Shown here piece by piece: positions 1 through 9,463 of a stretch of 64,000 nucleotides of DNA. The stretch is from Mesorhizobium ventifaucium (GTDB lineage Bacteria; Pseudomonadota; Alphaproteobacteria; Rhizobiales; Rhizobiaceae): contig NZ_CAKXZS010000014.1 of the NCBI RefSeq assembly GCF_935822925.1, positions 150,786 to 214,785 of the forward strand, read 5' to 3'. Below the pieces are notes generated by a model. The model was given only the letters and a program-made list of their open reading frames with translations, was not told the origin of the DNA and ran no database searches. How positions within the stretch are numbered: the stretch's first letter is position 1; the number at the start of each line of letters is the position of its first letter. A program made the position numbers and the translations under genes.

Positions 1-29
1 GGACGTCATGCCCTGACGCTGAATGTCCA

Positions 30-64
30 AAATAGAACAACCCGCGGGATCGCTCCCGCGGGTT
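30..64 (-). terminator. Rho-independent terminator of hppA
   Basis: A perfect 11-bp inverted repeat (39-49 with 54-64) encloses a 4-base loop. Read on the minus strand, the GC-rich stem is followed by a T-rich stretch (TTCTATTTTGG). It lies about 40 bases past the hppA stop codon, the expected place for an intrinsic terminator. Confidence 0.85.
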
Positions 65-100
65 CGGTTGTGGATTTCGGCCCTGGAAGGCCGAGCGGCC

Positions 101-2242
101 TCAGCCGTGCGCGAGCACGGCCAGCAGCAGCAGGGCGACGATGTTGGTGATCTTGATCGCCGGGTTGACTGCCGGTCCGGCGGTGTCCTTGTAGGGATCG
201 CCGACCGTGTCGCCGGTCACCGAGGCCTTGTGCGCCTCGGAGCCCTTGAGATGCTTGACGCCGTCCTTGTCGGTAAAGCCGTCCTCGAACGATTTTTTCG
301 CGTTGTCCCAGGCGCCGCCGCCAGAGGTCATCGAGATGGCGACGAACAGGCCGTTGACGATGACGCCGAGCAGCGAAGCGCCAAGTGCTGCAAAGGCGGA
401 CGCCTTCGAGCCCGAGATCAGCAGCACGCCGAAATAGACGACCAGCGGAGCCAGCACCGGCAGCAGCGACGGAATGATCATTTCCCGGATCGCCGCCTTG
501 GTCAGAAGATCGACCGCACGCGCATAGTTCGGCTTCGAGGTGCCGGCCATGATGCCCGGATCCTCGCGGAACTGCTTGCGCACCTCCTCGACGATGGCGC
601 CCGCCGCACGGCCGACAGCCGTCATGGCGATGCCGCCGAACAGATACGGAATCAGACCGCCGAAGATCAGACCGGCGACGACGTAAGGGTTGGAGAGGTC
701 GAAAGAAACTTCGCCCATGCCCTGGAAGTAAGGATATTTGTCGCCATTGGCGGCGAAGAACTTCAGGTCGTTGGAGTAGGCCGCAAACAGCACCAGCGCG
801 CCGAGGCCGGCCGAACCGATGGCGTAACCCTTGGTCACCGCCTTGGTGGTGTTGCCGACGGCATCGAGCGCATCGGTGGACTGGCGCACTTCTTTGGGCA
901 AGCCGGCCATTTCGGCAATGCCGCCGGCATTGTCGGTGACCGGGCCGAAGGCGTCGAGCGCAACGATCATGCCGGCAAGGCCGAGCATCGTGGTGACTGC
1001 GATCGCCGTGCCGTAAAGGCCGGCGAGCTGGTAGGTCGATATGATGCCGCCGACAATGACGATCGCCGGAAGTGCCGTCGATTCCAGCGAGACAGCAAGG
1101 CCCTGGATGACGTTGGTGCCGTGACCGGTAACCGAAGCCTGGGCGATGGAGTTCACCGGGCGTTTGTCGGTGCCGGTGTAGTATTCGGTGATCACCACGA
1201 TGAGACCGGTCACCAGAAGGCCGATCAGGCCGCAGATGAACAGGTTCGTGCCGGTGATGGCCATGCCGGCGACCGTGCCGATCTCGCCCCAGCCCAGCGT
1301 TGCCGAGGTGGCGATGCCGAGGCCGACGATCGACAGCAGGCCGGTGACGATCAGGCCCTTATAGAGAGCGCCCATGATCGAGCCGTTGGAGCCGAGCTTG
1401 ACGAAGAAGGTGCCGACGATGGAGGTCAGGATGCAGGCGCCGCAGATGGCCAGCGGATAGAGCATCGTGGCACTGAGAACGGCGGTGCCGCCGAAGAAAA
1501 TGGCGGCGAGGACCATGGTGGCGACCACGGTCACCGCATAGGTCTCGAACAGGTCGGCGGCCATGCCGGCGCAATCGCCGACATTATCGCCGACATTGTC
1601 GGCGATGGTGGCCGGATTGCGCGGATCGTCTTCGGGAATGCCGGCTTCGACCTTGCCGACGAGATCGCCGCCGACGTCGGCGCCCTTGGTGAAGATGCCG
1701 CCGCCGAGACGGGCGAAGATCGAGATCAGCGAAGCGCCGAAGCCGAGCGAAACCAGCGCGTCGATGACGACACGGTCGTTGGGCTGAAGGCCCATGAATT
1801 GGGTGAGGATCAGGTAGTAGATCGAGACGCCGAGCAAGGCCAGGCCAGCGACCAGCATGCCGGTGATGGCGCCCGACTTGAAGGCGATCTCGAGGCCGGC
1901 AGCGAGGCTGTTGGAAGCCGCCTGCGCGGTGCGGACATTGGCGCGCACCGAGACGTGCATGCCGATGAAGCCGGCGGCGCCCGACAGAACGGCGCCGATC
2001 AGGAAGCCGATGGCGGCGGTGATCGAAAGCAGCCACCAGGCGAGCAGCAGGACCACGACGCCGACGATGGCGATGGTGGTGTACTGGCGCGCCAGATAGG
2101 CCTGCGCGCCTTCGCGGATGGCCGCGGAAATTTCCTGCATGCGTGCATTGCCCTGATCGGCCGCGAGGACCGATTTTGTCGCCCAGATGGCGTAAAGGAC
2201 TGAAAGCAGACCGCAGGCGATGACAGCTGAAATTATGGTCAT
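101..2242 (-). CDS. hppA: K+-independent membrane H+-translocating pyrophosphatase
   Basis: The 713-residue protein is a polytopic membrane pump that hydrolyses pyrophosphate and moves protons across the membrane. The substrate-binding loop is visible near residues 189-223 ([13 protein letters not shown], then DNVGDNVGD). Residues 463-468 read GNTTKA. The lysine, where K+-dependent enzymes carry alanine, marks the K+-insensitive subclass known from Rhodospirillum. The start at 2242 is chosen because GAGGAAAA sits just upstream and the protein then begins in the first membrane helix; an in-frame extension upstream is not hydrophobic. It is transcribed alone, with a hairpin in its leader and a strong terminator after it. 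The function is secure by family. Confidence 0.95.
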   Translation of the reverse strand: MTIISAVIACGLLSVLYAIWATKSVLAADQGNARMQEISAAIREGAQAYLARQYTTIAIVGVVVLLLAWWLLSITAAIGFLIGAVLSGAAGFIGMHVSVRANVRTAQAASNSLAAGLEIAFKSGAITGMLVAGLALLGVSIYYLILTQFMGLQPNDRVVIDALVSLGFGASLISIFARLGGGIFTKGADVGGDLVGKVEAGIPEDDPRNPATIADNVGDNVGDCAGMAADLFETYAVTVVATMVLAAIFFGGTAVLSATMLYPLAICGACILTSIVGTFFVKLGSNGSIMGALYKGLIVTGLLSIVGLGIATSATLGWGEIGTVAGMAITGTNLFICGLIGLLVTGLIVVITEYYTGTDKRPVNSIAQASVTGHGTNVIQGLAVSLESTALPAIVIVGGIISTYQLAGLYGTAIAVTTMLGLAGMIVALDAFGPVTDNAGGIAEMAGLPKEVRQSTDALDAVGNTTKAVTKGYAIGSAGLGALVLFAAYSNDLKFFAANGDKYPYFQGMGEVSFDLSNPYVVAGLIFGGLIPYLFGGIAMTAVGRAAGAIVEEVRKQFREDPGIMAGTSKPNYARAVDLLTKAAIREMIIPSLLPVLAPLVVYFGVLLISGSKASAFAALGASLLGVIVNGLFVAISMTSGGGAWDNAKKSFEDGFTDKDGVKHLKGSEAHKASVTGDTVGDPYKDTAGPAVNPAIKITNIVALLLLAVLAHG

Positions 2243-2300
2243 TGCCGGATTTTCCTCGATTGATGACCCAAAAGAACCCCTCCCTGGGCCGTTGAGACGG

Positions 2301-2330
2301 GGAGCGGATTCCGCACGCGGAATCCGCTCC
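2301..2330 (-). promoter_or_regulatory. Perfect hairpin in the hppA leader
   Basis: Two 14-base arms (2301-2314 and 2317-2330) are exact reverse complements with only two bases between them. The structure lies about 60-90 bases upstream of the hppA start and 185 bases after the yehW stop. No T-run follows on the minus strand, so a classical terminator is unlikely. It may be an operator, an mRNA-stabilising hairpin or a processing site. Confidence 0.5.
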
Positions 2331-2515
2331 CCTCGCATCGGCTTATGCGAAACAGGGGTGCGAACGTCAAGATATTGTTCGGTTTTTGCCCGGCTTTCGC
2401 CCAAAAGCCTCTCGGAGAGCCGCTCTTTCACCTCAGTCCCCCGGCCGGGTCATGGAAATCCCTGTTGGAATCCATTTCCGCCGAGATGAGCGAAGGCGAT
2501 ATCTGAGTTTGTTAA

Positions 2516-3280
2516 CTACGCCGTCTCCTGCCCCATGCGGCGCGCCGTGTAGCGCTCGATCGCCGACAGCCCGTCATAGATCAGCACGGCAAGGGCGGCG
2601 ACGATCAGGCCGCCCTGCAGGACGAAGGCGAGGTTGTTGGACAACAGACCGGCGATGATCACCTCGCCCAGCGTCCTGGCCGCCACGGTCGAGCCGATCG
2701 TCGCGGTGGCGAGGCTGATGACCACCGAAAGCCGGATACCGCCGAGAATGATCGGCGCGCTGAGCGGCAGCTCGACCTTGACCAGCCTTTGCCAACCGGT
2801 CATGCCGGCGCCGCGCGCCGCCTCGACCACATTGGCCGGCAGCGTCGTCAGCCCGGTCAGCGCGTTCTCGAAGATCGGCAGCAGGCCGTAGAGAAACAGC
2901 GCGATCAGTGTCGGCTTCTCGCCAAAGCCGACGGCCGGCACGGCCAGCGCCAGCACCGCCACCGGCGGAAAGGTCTGGCCGATATTGACCAGGCTGCGCG
3001 ACAGCGGCAGGAATTCGACGCCGGCCGGCCGGGTGACCAGGATGGCGAGCGCCACGGCAACGGTGGTTGCCGCCACCGTCGCGATCAGCACTGTCCGCAG
3101 GTGCAGCAGCGTCAGCGTCAACAGGCTGCCCTGGTTGTAGATTGCCGGCGCGTTGCTCTCGGTCAGCGGCTTCAGCAGCGGCTCGAACCAACCCGGATTG
3201 CTCACGAACGCAATGAGCAGCACCACCAGCGCGAGCCTGAGCAGCGATGGAACCCAGGCTTTTACACCGGCCTCTTTCAT
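2516..3280 (-). CDS. yehW: Osmoprotectant ABC transporter permease, YehW type
   Basis: The 254-residue inner-membrane permease has about six hydrophobic segments. It contains the EAA-type loop (ENALTGL..., then EAARGAGMTGWQRL) that contacts the ATPase. Length and gene order match E. coli YehW, the last gene of yehZYXW, a glycine-betaine type uptake system. The start MKEAGVKAW at 3280 overlaps the preceding ATPase stop by four bases (ATGA), indicating translational coupling. A longer reading to 3379 lies inside the ATPase gene and is rejected. The substrate is inferred from the family: betaine, choline or related compatible solutes. Confidence 0.88.
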   Translation of the reverse strand: MKEAGVKAWVPSLLRLALVVLLIAFVSNPGWFEPLLKPLTESNAPAIYNQGSLLTLTLLHLRTVLIATVAATTVAVALAILVTRPAGVEFLPLSRSLVNIGQTFPPVAVLALAVPAVGFGEKPTLIALFLYGLLPIFENALTGLTTLPANVVEAARGAGMTGWQRLVKVELPLSAPIILGGIRLSVVISLATATIGSTVAARTLGEVIIAGLLSNNLAFVLQGGLIVAALAVLIYDGLSAIERYTARRMGQETA

Positions 3281-4215
3281 GCCGGACTCGCCGCCCGTTT
3301 CACCAGCCCGTCCACCGTCACGCGGCCAAGCGGCTTGCCGTCGGCGCCTTTCACCGGCAGCGCCGGGCGTCCCGACCACAACAGTTCGGCCAGCGCATCG
3401 CGCTGGCTGGCGTCGCCGGGGATCGCCTCGCCTTCGGCGGTGCCCGTCTCCACTGCGTCGCGCACCCGGCCGAGCGACAGCAGCCTGAACGGTTTTTCGC
3501 TGGCGCCGACCAGGGTCTCGACGAAGGCGCTGGCCGGCTTCGCCAGGATTTCGGCGGGCTTGGCATATTGCACCAGCTTGCCGGCATCCATCACCGCGAT
3601 CTTGTCGCCCATATGCACCGCCTCTTCCATGTCATGGGTGACGAGGATGATGGTGGTGCCGAAGCGCTTCTGGATCGCCAGAAGATCCTCCTGCGCCTTG
3701 TTGCGGATGATCGGGTCGAGCGCGCCGAACGGCTCGTCCATCAACAGCACGTTCGGCTCCGCGGCAAGCGCCCTGGCGACGCCGACGCGCTGTTGCTGGC
3801 CGCCGGAGAGCTCGTGCGGATAGCGTGGCCCGAACGCCTGGGGATCGAGCTGGTAGAGCGTCATCAACTCGTCGACGCGGCGCTTGATGCGGGCCGCGTC
3901 CCAGCCGAGCAGCACCGGCACGGTGGCGATGTTCTGCGCCACAGTGCGATGCGGAAACAACCCATGGCCCTGGATGGCGTAGCCGATGCTGCGGCGCAGC
4001 TCGTAGCCGGGCAGCGAGCGGTTGTCGGCGCCGTCGAGCCTGATCACGCCGGCGGTCGGCTCGACCAGCCGGTTGATCATGCGCAGCAGCGTCGTCTTGC
4101 CGGAGCCGGAGGTGCCGACGATGACGGCGATGGTGCGCGGCTCGATCACCATCGACACGTCGTCGACGACGGTCGTCGCGTCATAGCGCTTGGTAATGCC
4201 TTCGATCTCGATCAT
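3277..4215 (-). CDS. yehX: Osmoprotectant ABC transporter ATP-binding protein, YehX type
   Basis: The 312-residue ATPase powers the betaine-type importer. Walker A is GTSGSGKTT (34-42), the Q-loop glutamine is near 82, the signature is LSGGQQQR (136-143) and Walker B is LLMDEPFGALD (157-167). A C-terminal tail of about 70 residues (PALPVKGADGKPLGRVTVDGL) resembles a single CBS-like module; CBS tails sense ionic strength in OpuA-type relatives. The gene overlaps both neighbours by four bases, so the three genes are translationally coupled. Confidence 0.92.
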   Translation of the reverse strand: MIEIEGITKRYDATTVVDDVSMVIEPRTIAVIVGTSGSGKTTLLRMINRLVEPTAGVIRLDGADNRSLPGYELRRSIGYAIQGHGLFPHRTVAQNIATVPVLLGWDAARIKRRVDELMTLYQLDPQAFGPRYPHELSGGQQQRVGVARALAAEPNVLLMDEPFGALDPIIRNKAQEDLLAIQKRFGTTIILVTHDMEEAVHMGDKIAVMDAGKLVQYAKPAEILAKPASAFVETLVGASEKPFRLLSLGRVRDAVETGTAEGEAIPGDASQRDALAELLWSGRPALPVKGADGKPLGRVTVDGLVKRAASPA

Positions 4216-5378
4216 GCCGGTTGTGCCTCGGGTCTCCTGGTGGAGGTCATTTCGATCACCGCGTCGAGGATGATGGCGGCAGCAAAGGCCAGAGCCACCG
4301 TTGGCACGGCGCCGAGCAGCACCAGGTCCATCGCCGTCTGGCCAACGCCCTGGAACACGAACACGCCGAAGCCGCCACCGCCGATCAGCGCGGCAATGGT
4401 GGCAAGGCCGATGTTCTGGACCAGCACGATGCGGATGCCGGTGAGGATCACCGGGAAGGCCAGTGGAAATTCGACGCCGAACAGGCGCTGGCGGTCGGTC
4501 ATGCCCATGCCGCGTGCGGCATCGTTGGCGGCGCGCGGGACGCCGGCAAGACCGACCACGGTGTTGGCCACAACCGGCAGCAGCGAATAGAGGAAAAGGG
4601 CGACGAAGGCGGGCGCGGTGCCGATGCCGCGAATGCCGAGGGAGGCCGCGCCGGGCACATGCGTGGCGACCCAGCCGAGCGGCGCGATCAACAGGCCGAA
4701 CAGCGCGATCGAGGGAATGGTCTGGATGATATTCAGCACGTTGAGCACGCCGGCCCGCAGTTTTTCGACGCGGTGGCAGAGGATGCCGAGCGGCAGGCCT
4801 GCTATCACCGCCGCCGCCAGCGAACCCAGCGCCAGCGTTACATGCTTGGAGCCTTCCGCCCAGAAACTGTCGGCACGGTTGGCATATTCCTTGAGGATCG
4901 ACAGACTGTTCCAACTGCCCGAGACCAGCAGCATGCCGATCGCCGCTGCCGCGACGACGAGCACGCCGATCCGCGCCCATGGCGACAGGTTCAGCCTCGT
5001 CAGCACATCGGCGAGCAAAAGCGTAAAGGCGAAGATCAGCAGCCAGAAACCCGAAGCTGGCGAGATGCGGGCAAAGCTGTTGCCCTCAGGCGTCAGGAAG
5101 CTACCGGCGACGCCGATCAGCAGCGCCAGCGCCGCAAGCGCGACCACGCTGGCGGCAAGGCGCAGGATCAGTGGCGTTTTCAGCAATGCGACGACCGCCG
5201 CGACGACGATGACCGCAAGCAGCAGCGGCCCCAGCATCGCCGGCAGCGCTTCAAGAATCGAGCGTGCCTCGCCGGGTACGATGCGATTGGCGCGAAACGT
5301 GGCGAATGGCGCGGCGAAGGCGGCATAGGCAACAATTGCGGCGATGACCACACCGAGCTTGTCGAAGCGGATGGTCAT
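4212..5378 (-). CDS. yehY: Osmoprotectant ABC transporter permease, YehY type (long)
   Basis: This is a 388-residue permease. The N-terminal half has extra hydrophobic helices not found in YehW; the C-terminal half has the conserved permease core with the EAA-like loop (NDAARGMGMTDRQRL, around 295-310). The length agrees with E. coli YehY (about 385 residues), including the extra N-terminal membrane part. The start MTIRFDKLG at 5378 was chosen over an upstream in-frame extension that runs through a palindromic repeat. It is coupled to yehX by ATGA. The 260-base gap to yehZ holds a repeat, so the operon may be partly interrupted or processed there. Confidence 0.88.
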   Translation of the reverse strand: MTIRFDKLGVVIAAIVAYAAFAAPFATFRANRIVPGEARSILEALPAMLGPLLLAVIVVAAVVALLKTPLILRLAASVVALAALALLIGVAGSFLTPEGNSFARISPASGFWLLIFAFTLLLADVLTRLNLSPWARIGVLVVAAAAIGMLLVSGSWNSLSILKEYANRADSFWAEGSKHVTLALGSLAAAVIAGLPLGILCHRVEKLRAGVLNVLNIIQTIPSIALFGLLIAPLGWVATHVPGAASLGIRGIGTAPAFVALFLYSLLPVVANTVVGLAGVPRAANDAARGMGMTDRQRLFGVEFPLAFPVILTGIRIVLVQNIGLATIAALIGGGGFGVFVFQGVGQTAMDLVLLGAVPTVALAFAAAIILDAVIEMTSTRRPEAQPA

Positions 5379-5448
5379 GACGCACGCCTGTGCGAAACGA
5401 CGTACGCTGGGGGAGATGCGGCTGCGGGATTGTGACCTCGGCGCCCGG

Positions 5449-5608
5449 CGCCCCCCTCTGTCCTGCCGGACATCTCCCCCACGAGGGGGGAGATCGGATG
5501 TCGCCTCGGCTTTCGCCAATTGTCAGCGGCGCAAGGTGTGTGCCGGCGCCGGAGCCGCCAATCTCCCCCCAAGTGGGGGAGATGGCCGGCAGGCCAGAGG
5601 GGGGCGCC
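5449..5608. repeat. Paired intergenic palindromic repeat, type A
   Basis: Two inverted copies (5449-5494 and 5561-5608) of a motif with CCTCTGTCCTGCCGG and a stem of C5-6/G5-6 ending in GAGAT face each other between yehZ and yehY. Similar pairs occur at 35996-36144 and 49492-49650. Such elements are abundant in rhizobial intergenic DNA. Confidence 0.8.
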
Positions 5609-5638
5609 TCGCACCGGCGTCACGATTTCAGGAACGGC

Positions 5639-6550
5639 CTACTTCAAAAACCCGTTCTTCTTCAAAAAGTCTTCGGCGACGCCCTTGACCGGCTCGCCGC
5701 CGACCTGCACGCGGCCGTTCAGTTCCTGCAGGGTGACGAGGTCGAGCTTGGCGAAGACCGGCTTCAGCAGCGTCTCGATTTCGGGATGCTCCTTCAGCAC
5801 CGCCTCGCGAATAATCGGCGCCGGCTGGTAGACCGGCTGCACGCCCTTGTCGTCTTCGAGCACGACCAGGCCGGACGGCGCGATGCCGCCATCGGTGCCG
5901 TAGACCATGGCGGCATTGGCGCCGTTGGTCTGGTTCGCCGCAGCGGCGATGGTCGCCGCCGTATCGCCGCCGGAGAGTGTGATCAGCTGGTCCGGCTTCA
6001 GCGTGAAGCCAAAGGTGGTCTGGAAGGCCGGCAGTGCGGCGGCCGAATTGACGAATTCGGCCGAGGCCGCCAGCACCACCTGGCCGCCGCCGGAGACATA
6101 TTTGCCGAAGTCGGACAACGTCGCCAGCTTGTTGATCTCGGCGACATCCTTGCGCAGCGCAATCGCCCAGGTGTTGTTGGCCGGCGACGGCGACAGCCAG
6201 ACGATCTTGTTGGCGTCGTAGTCCAGCTTCTTGGCCGTTTCGTAGCCCTTGGCGGCATCCATCCACACCGGATCGTCGGCCTTTTCGAAGAAGAAGGCGG
6301 CATTGCCGGTGTATTCCGGATAGATGTCGATCTCGCCGGCGGTGATCGCCTTGCGCACCACAGGGGTGCCGCCGAGCTGGATGCGGTCGGTGGTCTGGAT
6401 GTTGTTGGCGTTCAGCACCAGCTGGATGATGTTGCCGAGCACGCCGCCTTCGGTATCGATCTTCGACGACACGACCACCTGAGCGCTCGCCGAGGCTGCG
6501 GCGATGCCGAGCGCCAGTGCCGCGCCGGCCAGAACCTTGACTGAAAACAT
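5639..6550 (-). CDS. yehZ: Osmoprotectant-binding periplasmic protein, OsmF/YehZ type
   Basis: The 303-residue secreted solute-binding protein starts with a signal peptide (hydrophobic core 5-20, cleavage near ASASA-QVV). The mature part begins with VVVSSKIDTEGGVLG and carries the IYPEYTGN segment typical of the OpuCC/ProX/OsmF group that binds quaternary ammonium compounds. It leads the operon yehZ-yehY-yehX-yehW in exactly the E. coli order, and its length matches OsmF (about 305). In E. coli this system is a low-affinity betaine importer of the general stress regulon. The exact ligand here is unknown. Confidence 0.9.
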   Translation of the reverse strand: MFSVKVLAGAALALGIAAASASAQVVVSSKIDTEGGVLGNIIQLVLNANNIQTTDRIQLGGTPVVRKAITAGEIDIYPEYTGNAAFFFEKADDPVWMDAAKGYETAKKLDYDANKIVWLSPSPANNTWAIALRKDVAEINKLATLSDFGKYVSGGGQVVLAASAEFVNSAAALPAFQTTFGFTLKPDQLITLSGGDTAATIAAAANQTNGANAAMVYGTDGGIAPSGLVVLEDDKGVQPVYQPAPIIREAVLKEHPEIETLLKPVFAKLDLVTLQELNGRVQVGGEPVKGVAEDFLKKNGFLK

Positions 6551-6700
6551 ATCACAAATCCCTTGCTGAGAACCGGACTATATGAGCATGGCTTCAATGC
6601 CCCGTCGGGGTACACGGTTTCATAAGAAGGGGGATGGGGGCAATAATTTGTTCGGATGCGGGTGAATCCGCTGCCGTCTGATCCCGACAGCGTCATGTCA

Positions 6701-6902
6701 CTAAAGCGCGTCGCGTTTGGCCGACCTCATGCGACGCGCTTTAGTATTGTTGTTTTGTGCATGTCGTTATCGCAAAACCGCTGCACACTTTTGCGCGACA
6801 TGCATTAGAGCGCCGCGCGTCCGCTTGGACGCGCAAAGGACGCTGTAGCACTTTTGATTTTGCGCATGATCCTTTCCGAACCTTCGGTTCGGGGTCATGC
6901 GC
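6701..6902. repeat. Composite of three palindromic repeats
   Basis: Three palindromes stand in a row. The first is a 14-bp perfect inverted repeat CTAAAGCGCGTCGC/GCGACGCGCTTTAG (6701-6714 and 6731-6744). The second is a GCGCGTCC-GGACGCGC element (6807-6844). The third is a GCATGATCC...GGGGTCATGC element (6862-6902). The last two recur together at 32034-32130. The third overlaps the end of the MFS gene and supplies its stop codon. Confidence 0.8.
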
Positions 6903-8112
6903 TGGTCGGCCGCGCGGTCATCTTCAGCACGCCCAGCGCCACGAAGCACAGCACCGTCACCGGGAAGATGATCCAGTTCAGCATCTCCCAGCCCCAGGCG
7001 TTGTAGACCGCGCCGGACATCAGCGAGGCGAAGGCGACGGAGCCGAACAGGACGAAGTCGTGAAAACCCTGGACCTTGGCCTTTTCGGATGGCCGGTAGC
7101 TGTCGGCGACCATGGCGGTGGCGCCGATGAAGCCGAAATTCCAGCCAAGGCCGAGCAGGATCAGCGCCGTCCAGAACTGCCACAGCGCCAGGCCCGACAG
7201 CGCTACCACGGCGCAGCCGAGGAGCAACACAAGGCCGGTTGCGACGATCCGCTCGGCGCCGAAGCGATAGATCAGCGAGCCGGTGAAGAAGCTCGGCGCG
7301 AACATCGCCATGACATGCCAGGAAATGCCGAGCGTGGCGTCGTCCGTCGACAGGCCGCAGCCGACCATGGCGAGCGGTGCGCCGGTCATGACGAAGCTCA
7401 TCAGCGCATAGCTGCCAACGGCACAAAACAGCGCCGCAACGAAACGCGGCCTGGTGACGATCTCGGAGAGCGGGCGCGCGTCGCTGTCGGCGATTTCCGC
7501 TTTGCCCGTTGCCCTCACCGGGATGCGCAGCAACGACAGGATGGCAGCGCCGACCCCCGCCAGCACCAGGATGGAGGCAAACGAGCCGGCAAACATCACC
7601 GGCGCAAACAATTCGCGGGTGAAAATGACGATCTGCGGCCCGAGGATGGCGGTGACGATGCCGCCGGCCAGCACGAAGGAGATGGCGCGCGCCTTGAATT
7701 CAGGCGGCGCGTTGTCAGCGGCGGCGAAGCGGAATTGCTGGACGAAGGCACCGCCGATGCCGATCACCAGCAGGCCGAAGGCGAACAGCCAGAAGCTGGC
7801 CTGGAACAGCGCCAGCGTGGCGACCAGACCGCCGAGCGCGGTGACGATCGACCCGGTCATGAAGCCGTCACGCTGGCCGAGCCGGCGGATGATGGCTGCG
7901 GCCGGCAGGGCGCCGAGCGCCACGCCGACGTTGAAGCCGGTGATCGGCGCCGTCGCCAGCGACTTGTCGGAGTCGAGCAGATAGTGCCCGGCCAACCCAC
8001 CCACGGAAATGGCGATGGGTGCGGCCGAGCCGATGATCGCTTGCGAAGCGGCGAGGATGAGCGCCGTGCGGCGCGCTTCCCTGCCAGCCTCGGCGGTAGC
8101 GACCGCCGTCAT
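6895..8112 (-). CDS. MFS transporter
   Basis: This is a 405-residue major facilitator superfamily protein with about 12 hydrophobic segments. Between helices 2 and 3 the loop reads [12 protein letters not shown], a degenerate form of the MFS motif A. The substrate cannot be told from sequence; the overall form is of drug/metabolite exporters. The start at 8112 overlaps the nusB stop by four bases (ATGA), so it is the distal gene of the ribH-nusB operon. Its TGA stop lies in the edge of a dispersed palindromic repeat (GCATGA), giving the C-terminus RPTSA. In many alphaproteobacteria thiL follows nusB; here this exporter takes that place. Confidence 0.85.
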   Translation of the reverse strand: MTAVATAEAGREARRTALILAASQAIIGSAAPIAISVGGLAGHYLLDSDKSLATAPITGFNVGVALGALPAAAIIRRLGQRDGFMTGSIVTALGGLVATLALFQASFWLFAFGLLVIGIGGAFVQQFRFAAADNAPPEFKARAISFVLAGGIVTAILGPQIVIFTRELFAPVMFAGSFASILVLAGVGAAILSLLRIPVRATGKAEIADSDARPLSEIVTRPRFVAALFCAVGSYALMSFVMTGAPLAMVGCGLSTDDATLGISWHVMAMFAPSFFTGSLIYRFGAERIVATGLVLLLGCAVVALSGLALWQFWTALILLGLGWNFGFIGATAMVADSYRPSEKAKVQGFHDFVLFGSVAFASLMSGAVYNAWGWEMLNWIIFPVTVLCFVALGVLKMTARPTSA

Positions 8113-8609
8113 GAAGCGTCCTTGCCACGCCCTTCGCCGCGCACCCGGCGCGACACGCGATCGAGCACCGCGTTGACCAGCTTCGGCTCGTCTTCTTCGT
8201 AAAACGCCTTGGCGATATCGACATATTCCGAGACGATGACAGCCACCGGCACGTCCTCGCGCTTCATCAGCTCGTAGACGCCGGCGCGCAATATGGCGCG
8301 CAGCGTCGAATCGAGCCTGGACAACGGCCAGTCCTCGGTGAGCGCCTCGCGGATGATCGGATCGATGGTCTTCTGGTTCTCGACGACGCCGGCGAGGATG
8401 GCGCGAAACCATTGCGCGTCGGCCTCGCGATAGAGCGCGCCGTCGACTTCCTTGCCGAGCCTGAACGCCTCGTATTCGGCGGTGATCTCGAAGACCCCGC
8501 TGCCGGCCACATCCATCTGGTAGAGCGCCTGCACGGCGGCCAGACGGGCTGCACCGCGCTTGTTGGCGTGGCGCACCGCGGGCTGGCCGGGCGATGCGGG
8601 TTCGCTCAC
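8109..8609 (-). CDS. nusB: Transcription antitermination factor NusB
   Basis: The 166-residue all-helical protein partners with NusE (ribosomal S10) and binds boxA RNA in antitermination of rRNA operons. Recognisable are the N-terminal basic start [19 protein letters not shown] and the C-terminal segment [24 protein letters not shown]. It begins with GTG, whose bases overlap the ribH stop (GTGA). It lies in the standard alphaproteobacterial order ribH-nusB. Confidence 0.95.
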   Translation of the reverse strand: MSEPASPGQPAVRHANKRGAARLAAVQALYQMDVAGSGVFEITAEYEAFRLGKEVDGALYREADAQWFRAILAGVVENQKTIDPIIREALTEDWPLSRLDSTLRAILRAGVYELMKREDVPVAVIVSEYVDIAKAFYEEDEPKLVNAVLDRVSRRVRGEGRGKDAS

Positions 8610-9100
8610 GATCGCTCTCCCAACTGTTGCTTGAGGGCAATCATGGTCAGCGCCGCACGCGCGGCAAAGCCGCCCTTGTCGCCTTCCGAACGCCTGGCCC
8701 GCGTCCAGGCCTGCTCGTCATTTTCGGTGGTCAGGATGCCGTTGCCGATGCAGACCGCTTCCTGGACGGACAGATCCATCAGGGCACGGCTCGATTCATT
8801 GGCGACGATGTCGAAATGATAGGTGTCGCCGCGCACGACGGTGCCGAGGGCGACAAAGCCGTCATAGTTCCGCCCGCCCTCGGCGGCGCCGTCAAGCGCG
8901 AAGGAAATCACCGCTGGAATTTCGAGCGAGCCCGGAACGGTGACGACGTCGTATGTCGCACCCGCTTCCTCGAGCGCGCTTGTCGCGCCTTCGAGCAGCG
9001 CGTCGGCAAGGTCGTCGTGGAAGCGTGCCTCGATGACAAGAAGGTGGGCCTTCTTCTTCGGGCGAATGAACGCTTTGCCGTGTTGGGATGTGCCAGCCAT
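8606..9100 (-). CDS. ribH: 6,7-dimethyl-8-ribityllumazine synthase
   Basis: The 164-residue enzyme condenses 5-amino-6-ribitylamino-uracil with dihydroxybutanone phosphate, the penultimate riboflavin step. It shows the VPGSLEIP substrate loop (55-62) and [18 protein letters not shown] (86-103), with H95 as the likely catalytic histidine. The first 15 residues form a basic extension. The start at 9100 has GGAGAC six bases upstream; an alternative at 9151 lacks support. Its stop overlaps nusB, so the two are coupled. Confidence 0.95.
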   Translation of the reverse strand: MAGTSQHGKAFIRPKKKAHLLVIEARFHDDLADALLEGATSALEEAGATYDVVTVPGSLEIPAVISFALDGAAEGGRNYDGFVALGTVVRGDTYHFDIVANESSRALMDLSVQEAVCIGNGILTTENDEQAWTRARRSEGDKGGFAARAALTMIALKQQLGERS

Positions 9101-9204
9101 AGATGTCTCCGGGATCGCCGGTGACTTAGGCCGAAGCCGGTTTGATCGCAAGCGGAAGATTGGTGGAGATGCGGACGTGCCTGATTATTGGGTTCCTCCG
9201 AAGC

Positions 9205-9385
9205 TGGCGCTGCCCCTCATTGCCCTGCCGGGCATTTCTCCCCGTAAACGGGGCGAAAGAAGCTGGCCGCAGCGCCGGCGCCCTTCTTGCAACGCTGATG
9301 ACTGGCGAAACCATCGATGACAGCGCCCCTCGCCCCGTGGAGAGGCGCCGGCAGGCGGGTGAGGGGCAGCGCCAACGGAACGGAA
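9205..9385. repeat. Long intergenic repeat, type B
   Basis: This fills most of the ribE-ribH gap (9101-9463). It has an outer inverted pair (GCCCCTCATTGCCCTGCCGGG... facing CGGCAGGCGGGTGAGGGGC) and an internal segment around TTGCAACGCTGATGACTGGCGAAA. Related copies are at 24668-24825 and 39866-40060, with a short version at 20886-20945. No FMN riboswitch-like structure was seen in this gap. Confidence 0.8.
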
Positions 9386-9463
9386 CACCGCGCGAATCAA
9401 ATCCGAGGTGCTCGTCCTGTTTTGACCAACCGTATCAATCCACGCCGCTCTCCGGCAGGGCCA

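Noticed and set aside
23..2203. A 726-codon open frame on the plus strand opposite hppA.
   Set aside because: It is an antisense shadow of hppA; its composition (Asp, Gly, Arg, His repeats) and lack of any family pattern are typical of reverse frames in GC-rich genes.
2789..5435. Several long plus-strand frames opposite the yeh operon.
   Set aside because: Shadows of the ABC transporter genes; no ribosome-binding sites or recognisable motifs.
9101..9463. Possible FMN riboswitch between ribE and ribH.
   Set aside because: The sequence is a dispersed type B repeat; none of the conserved RFN-element segments could be found.
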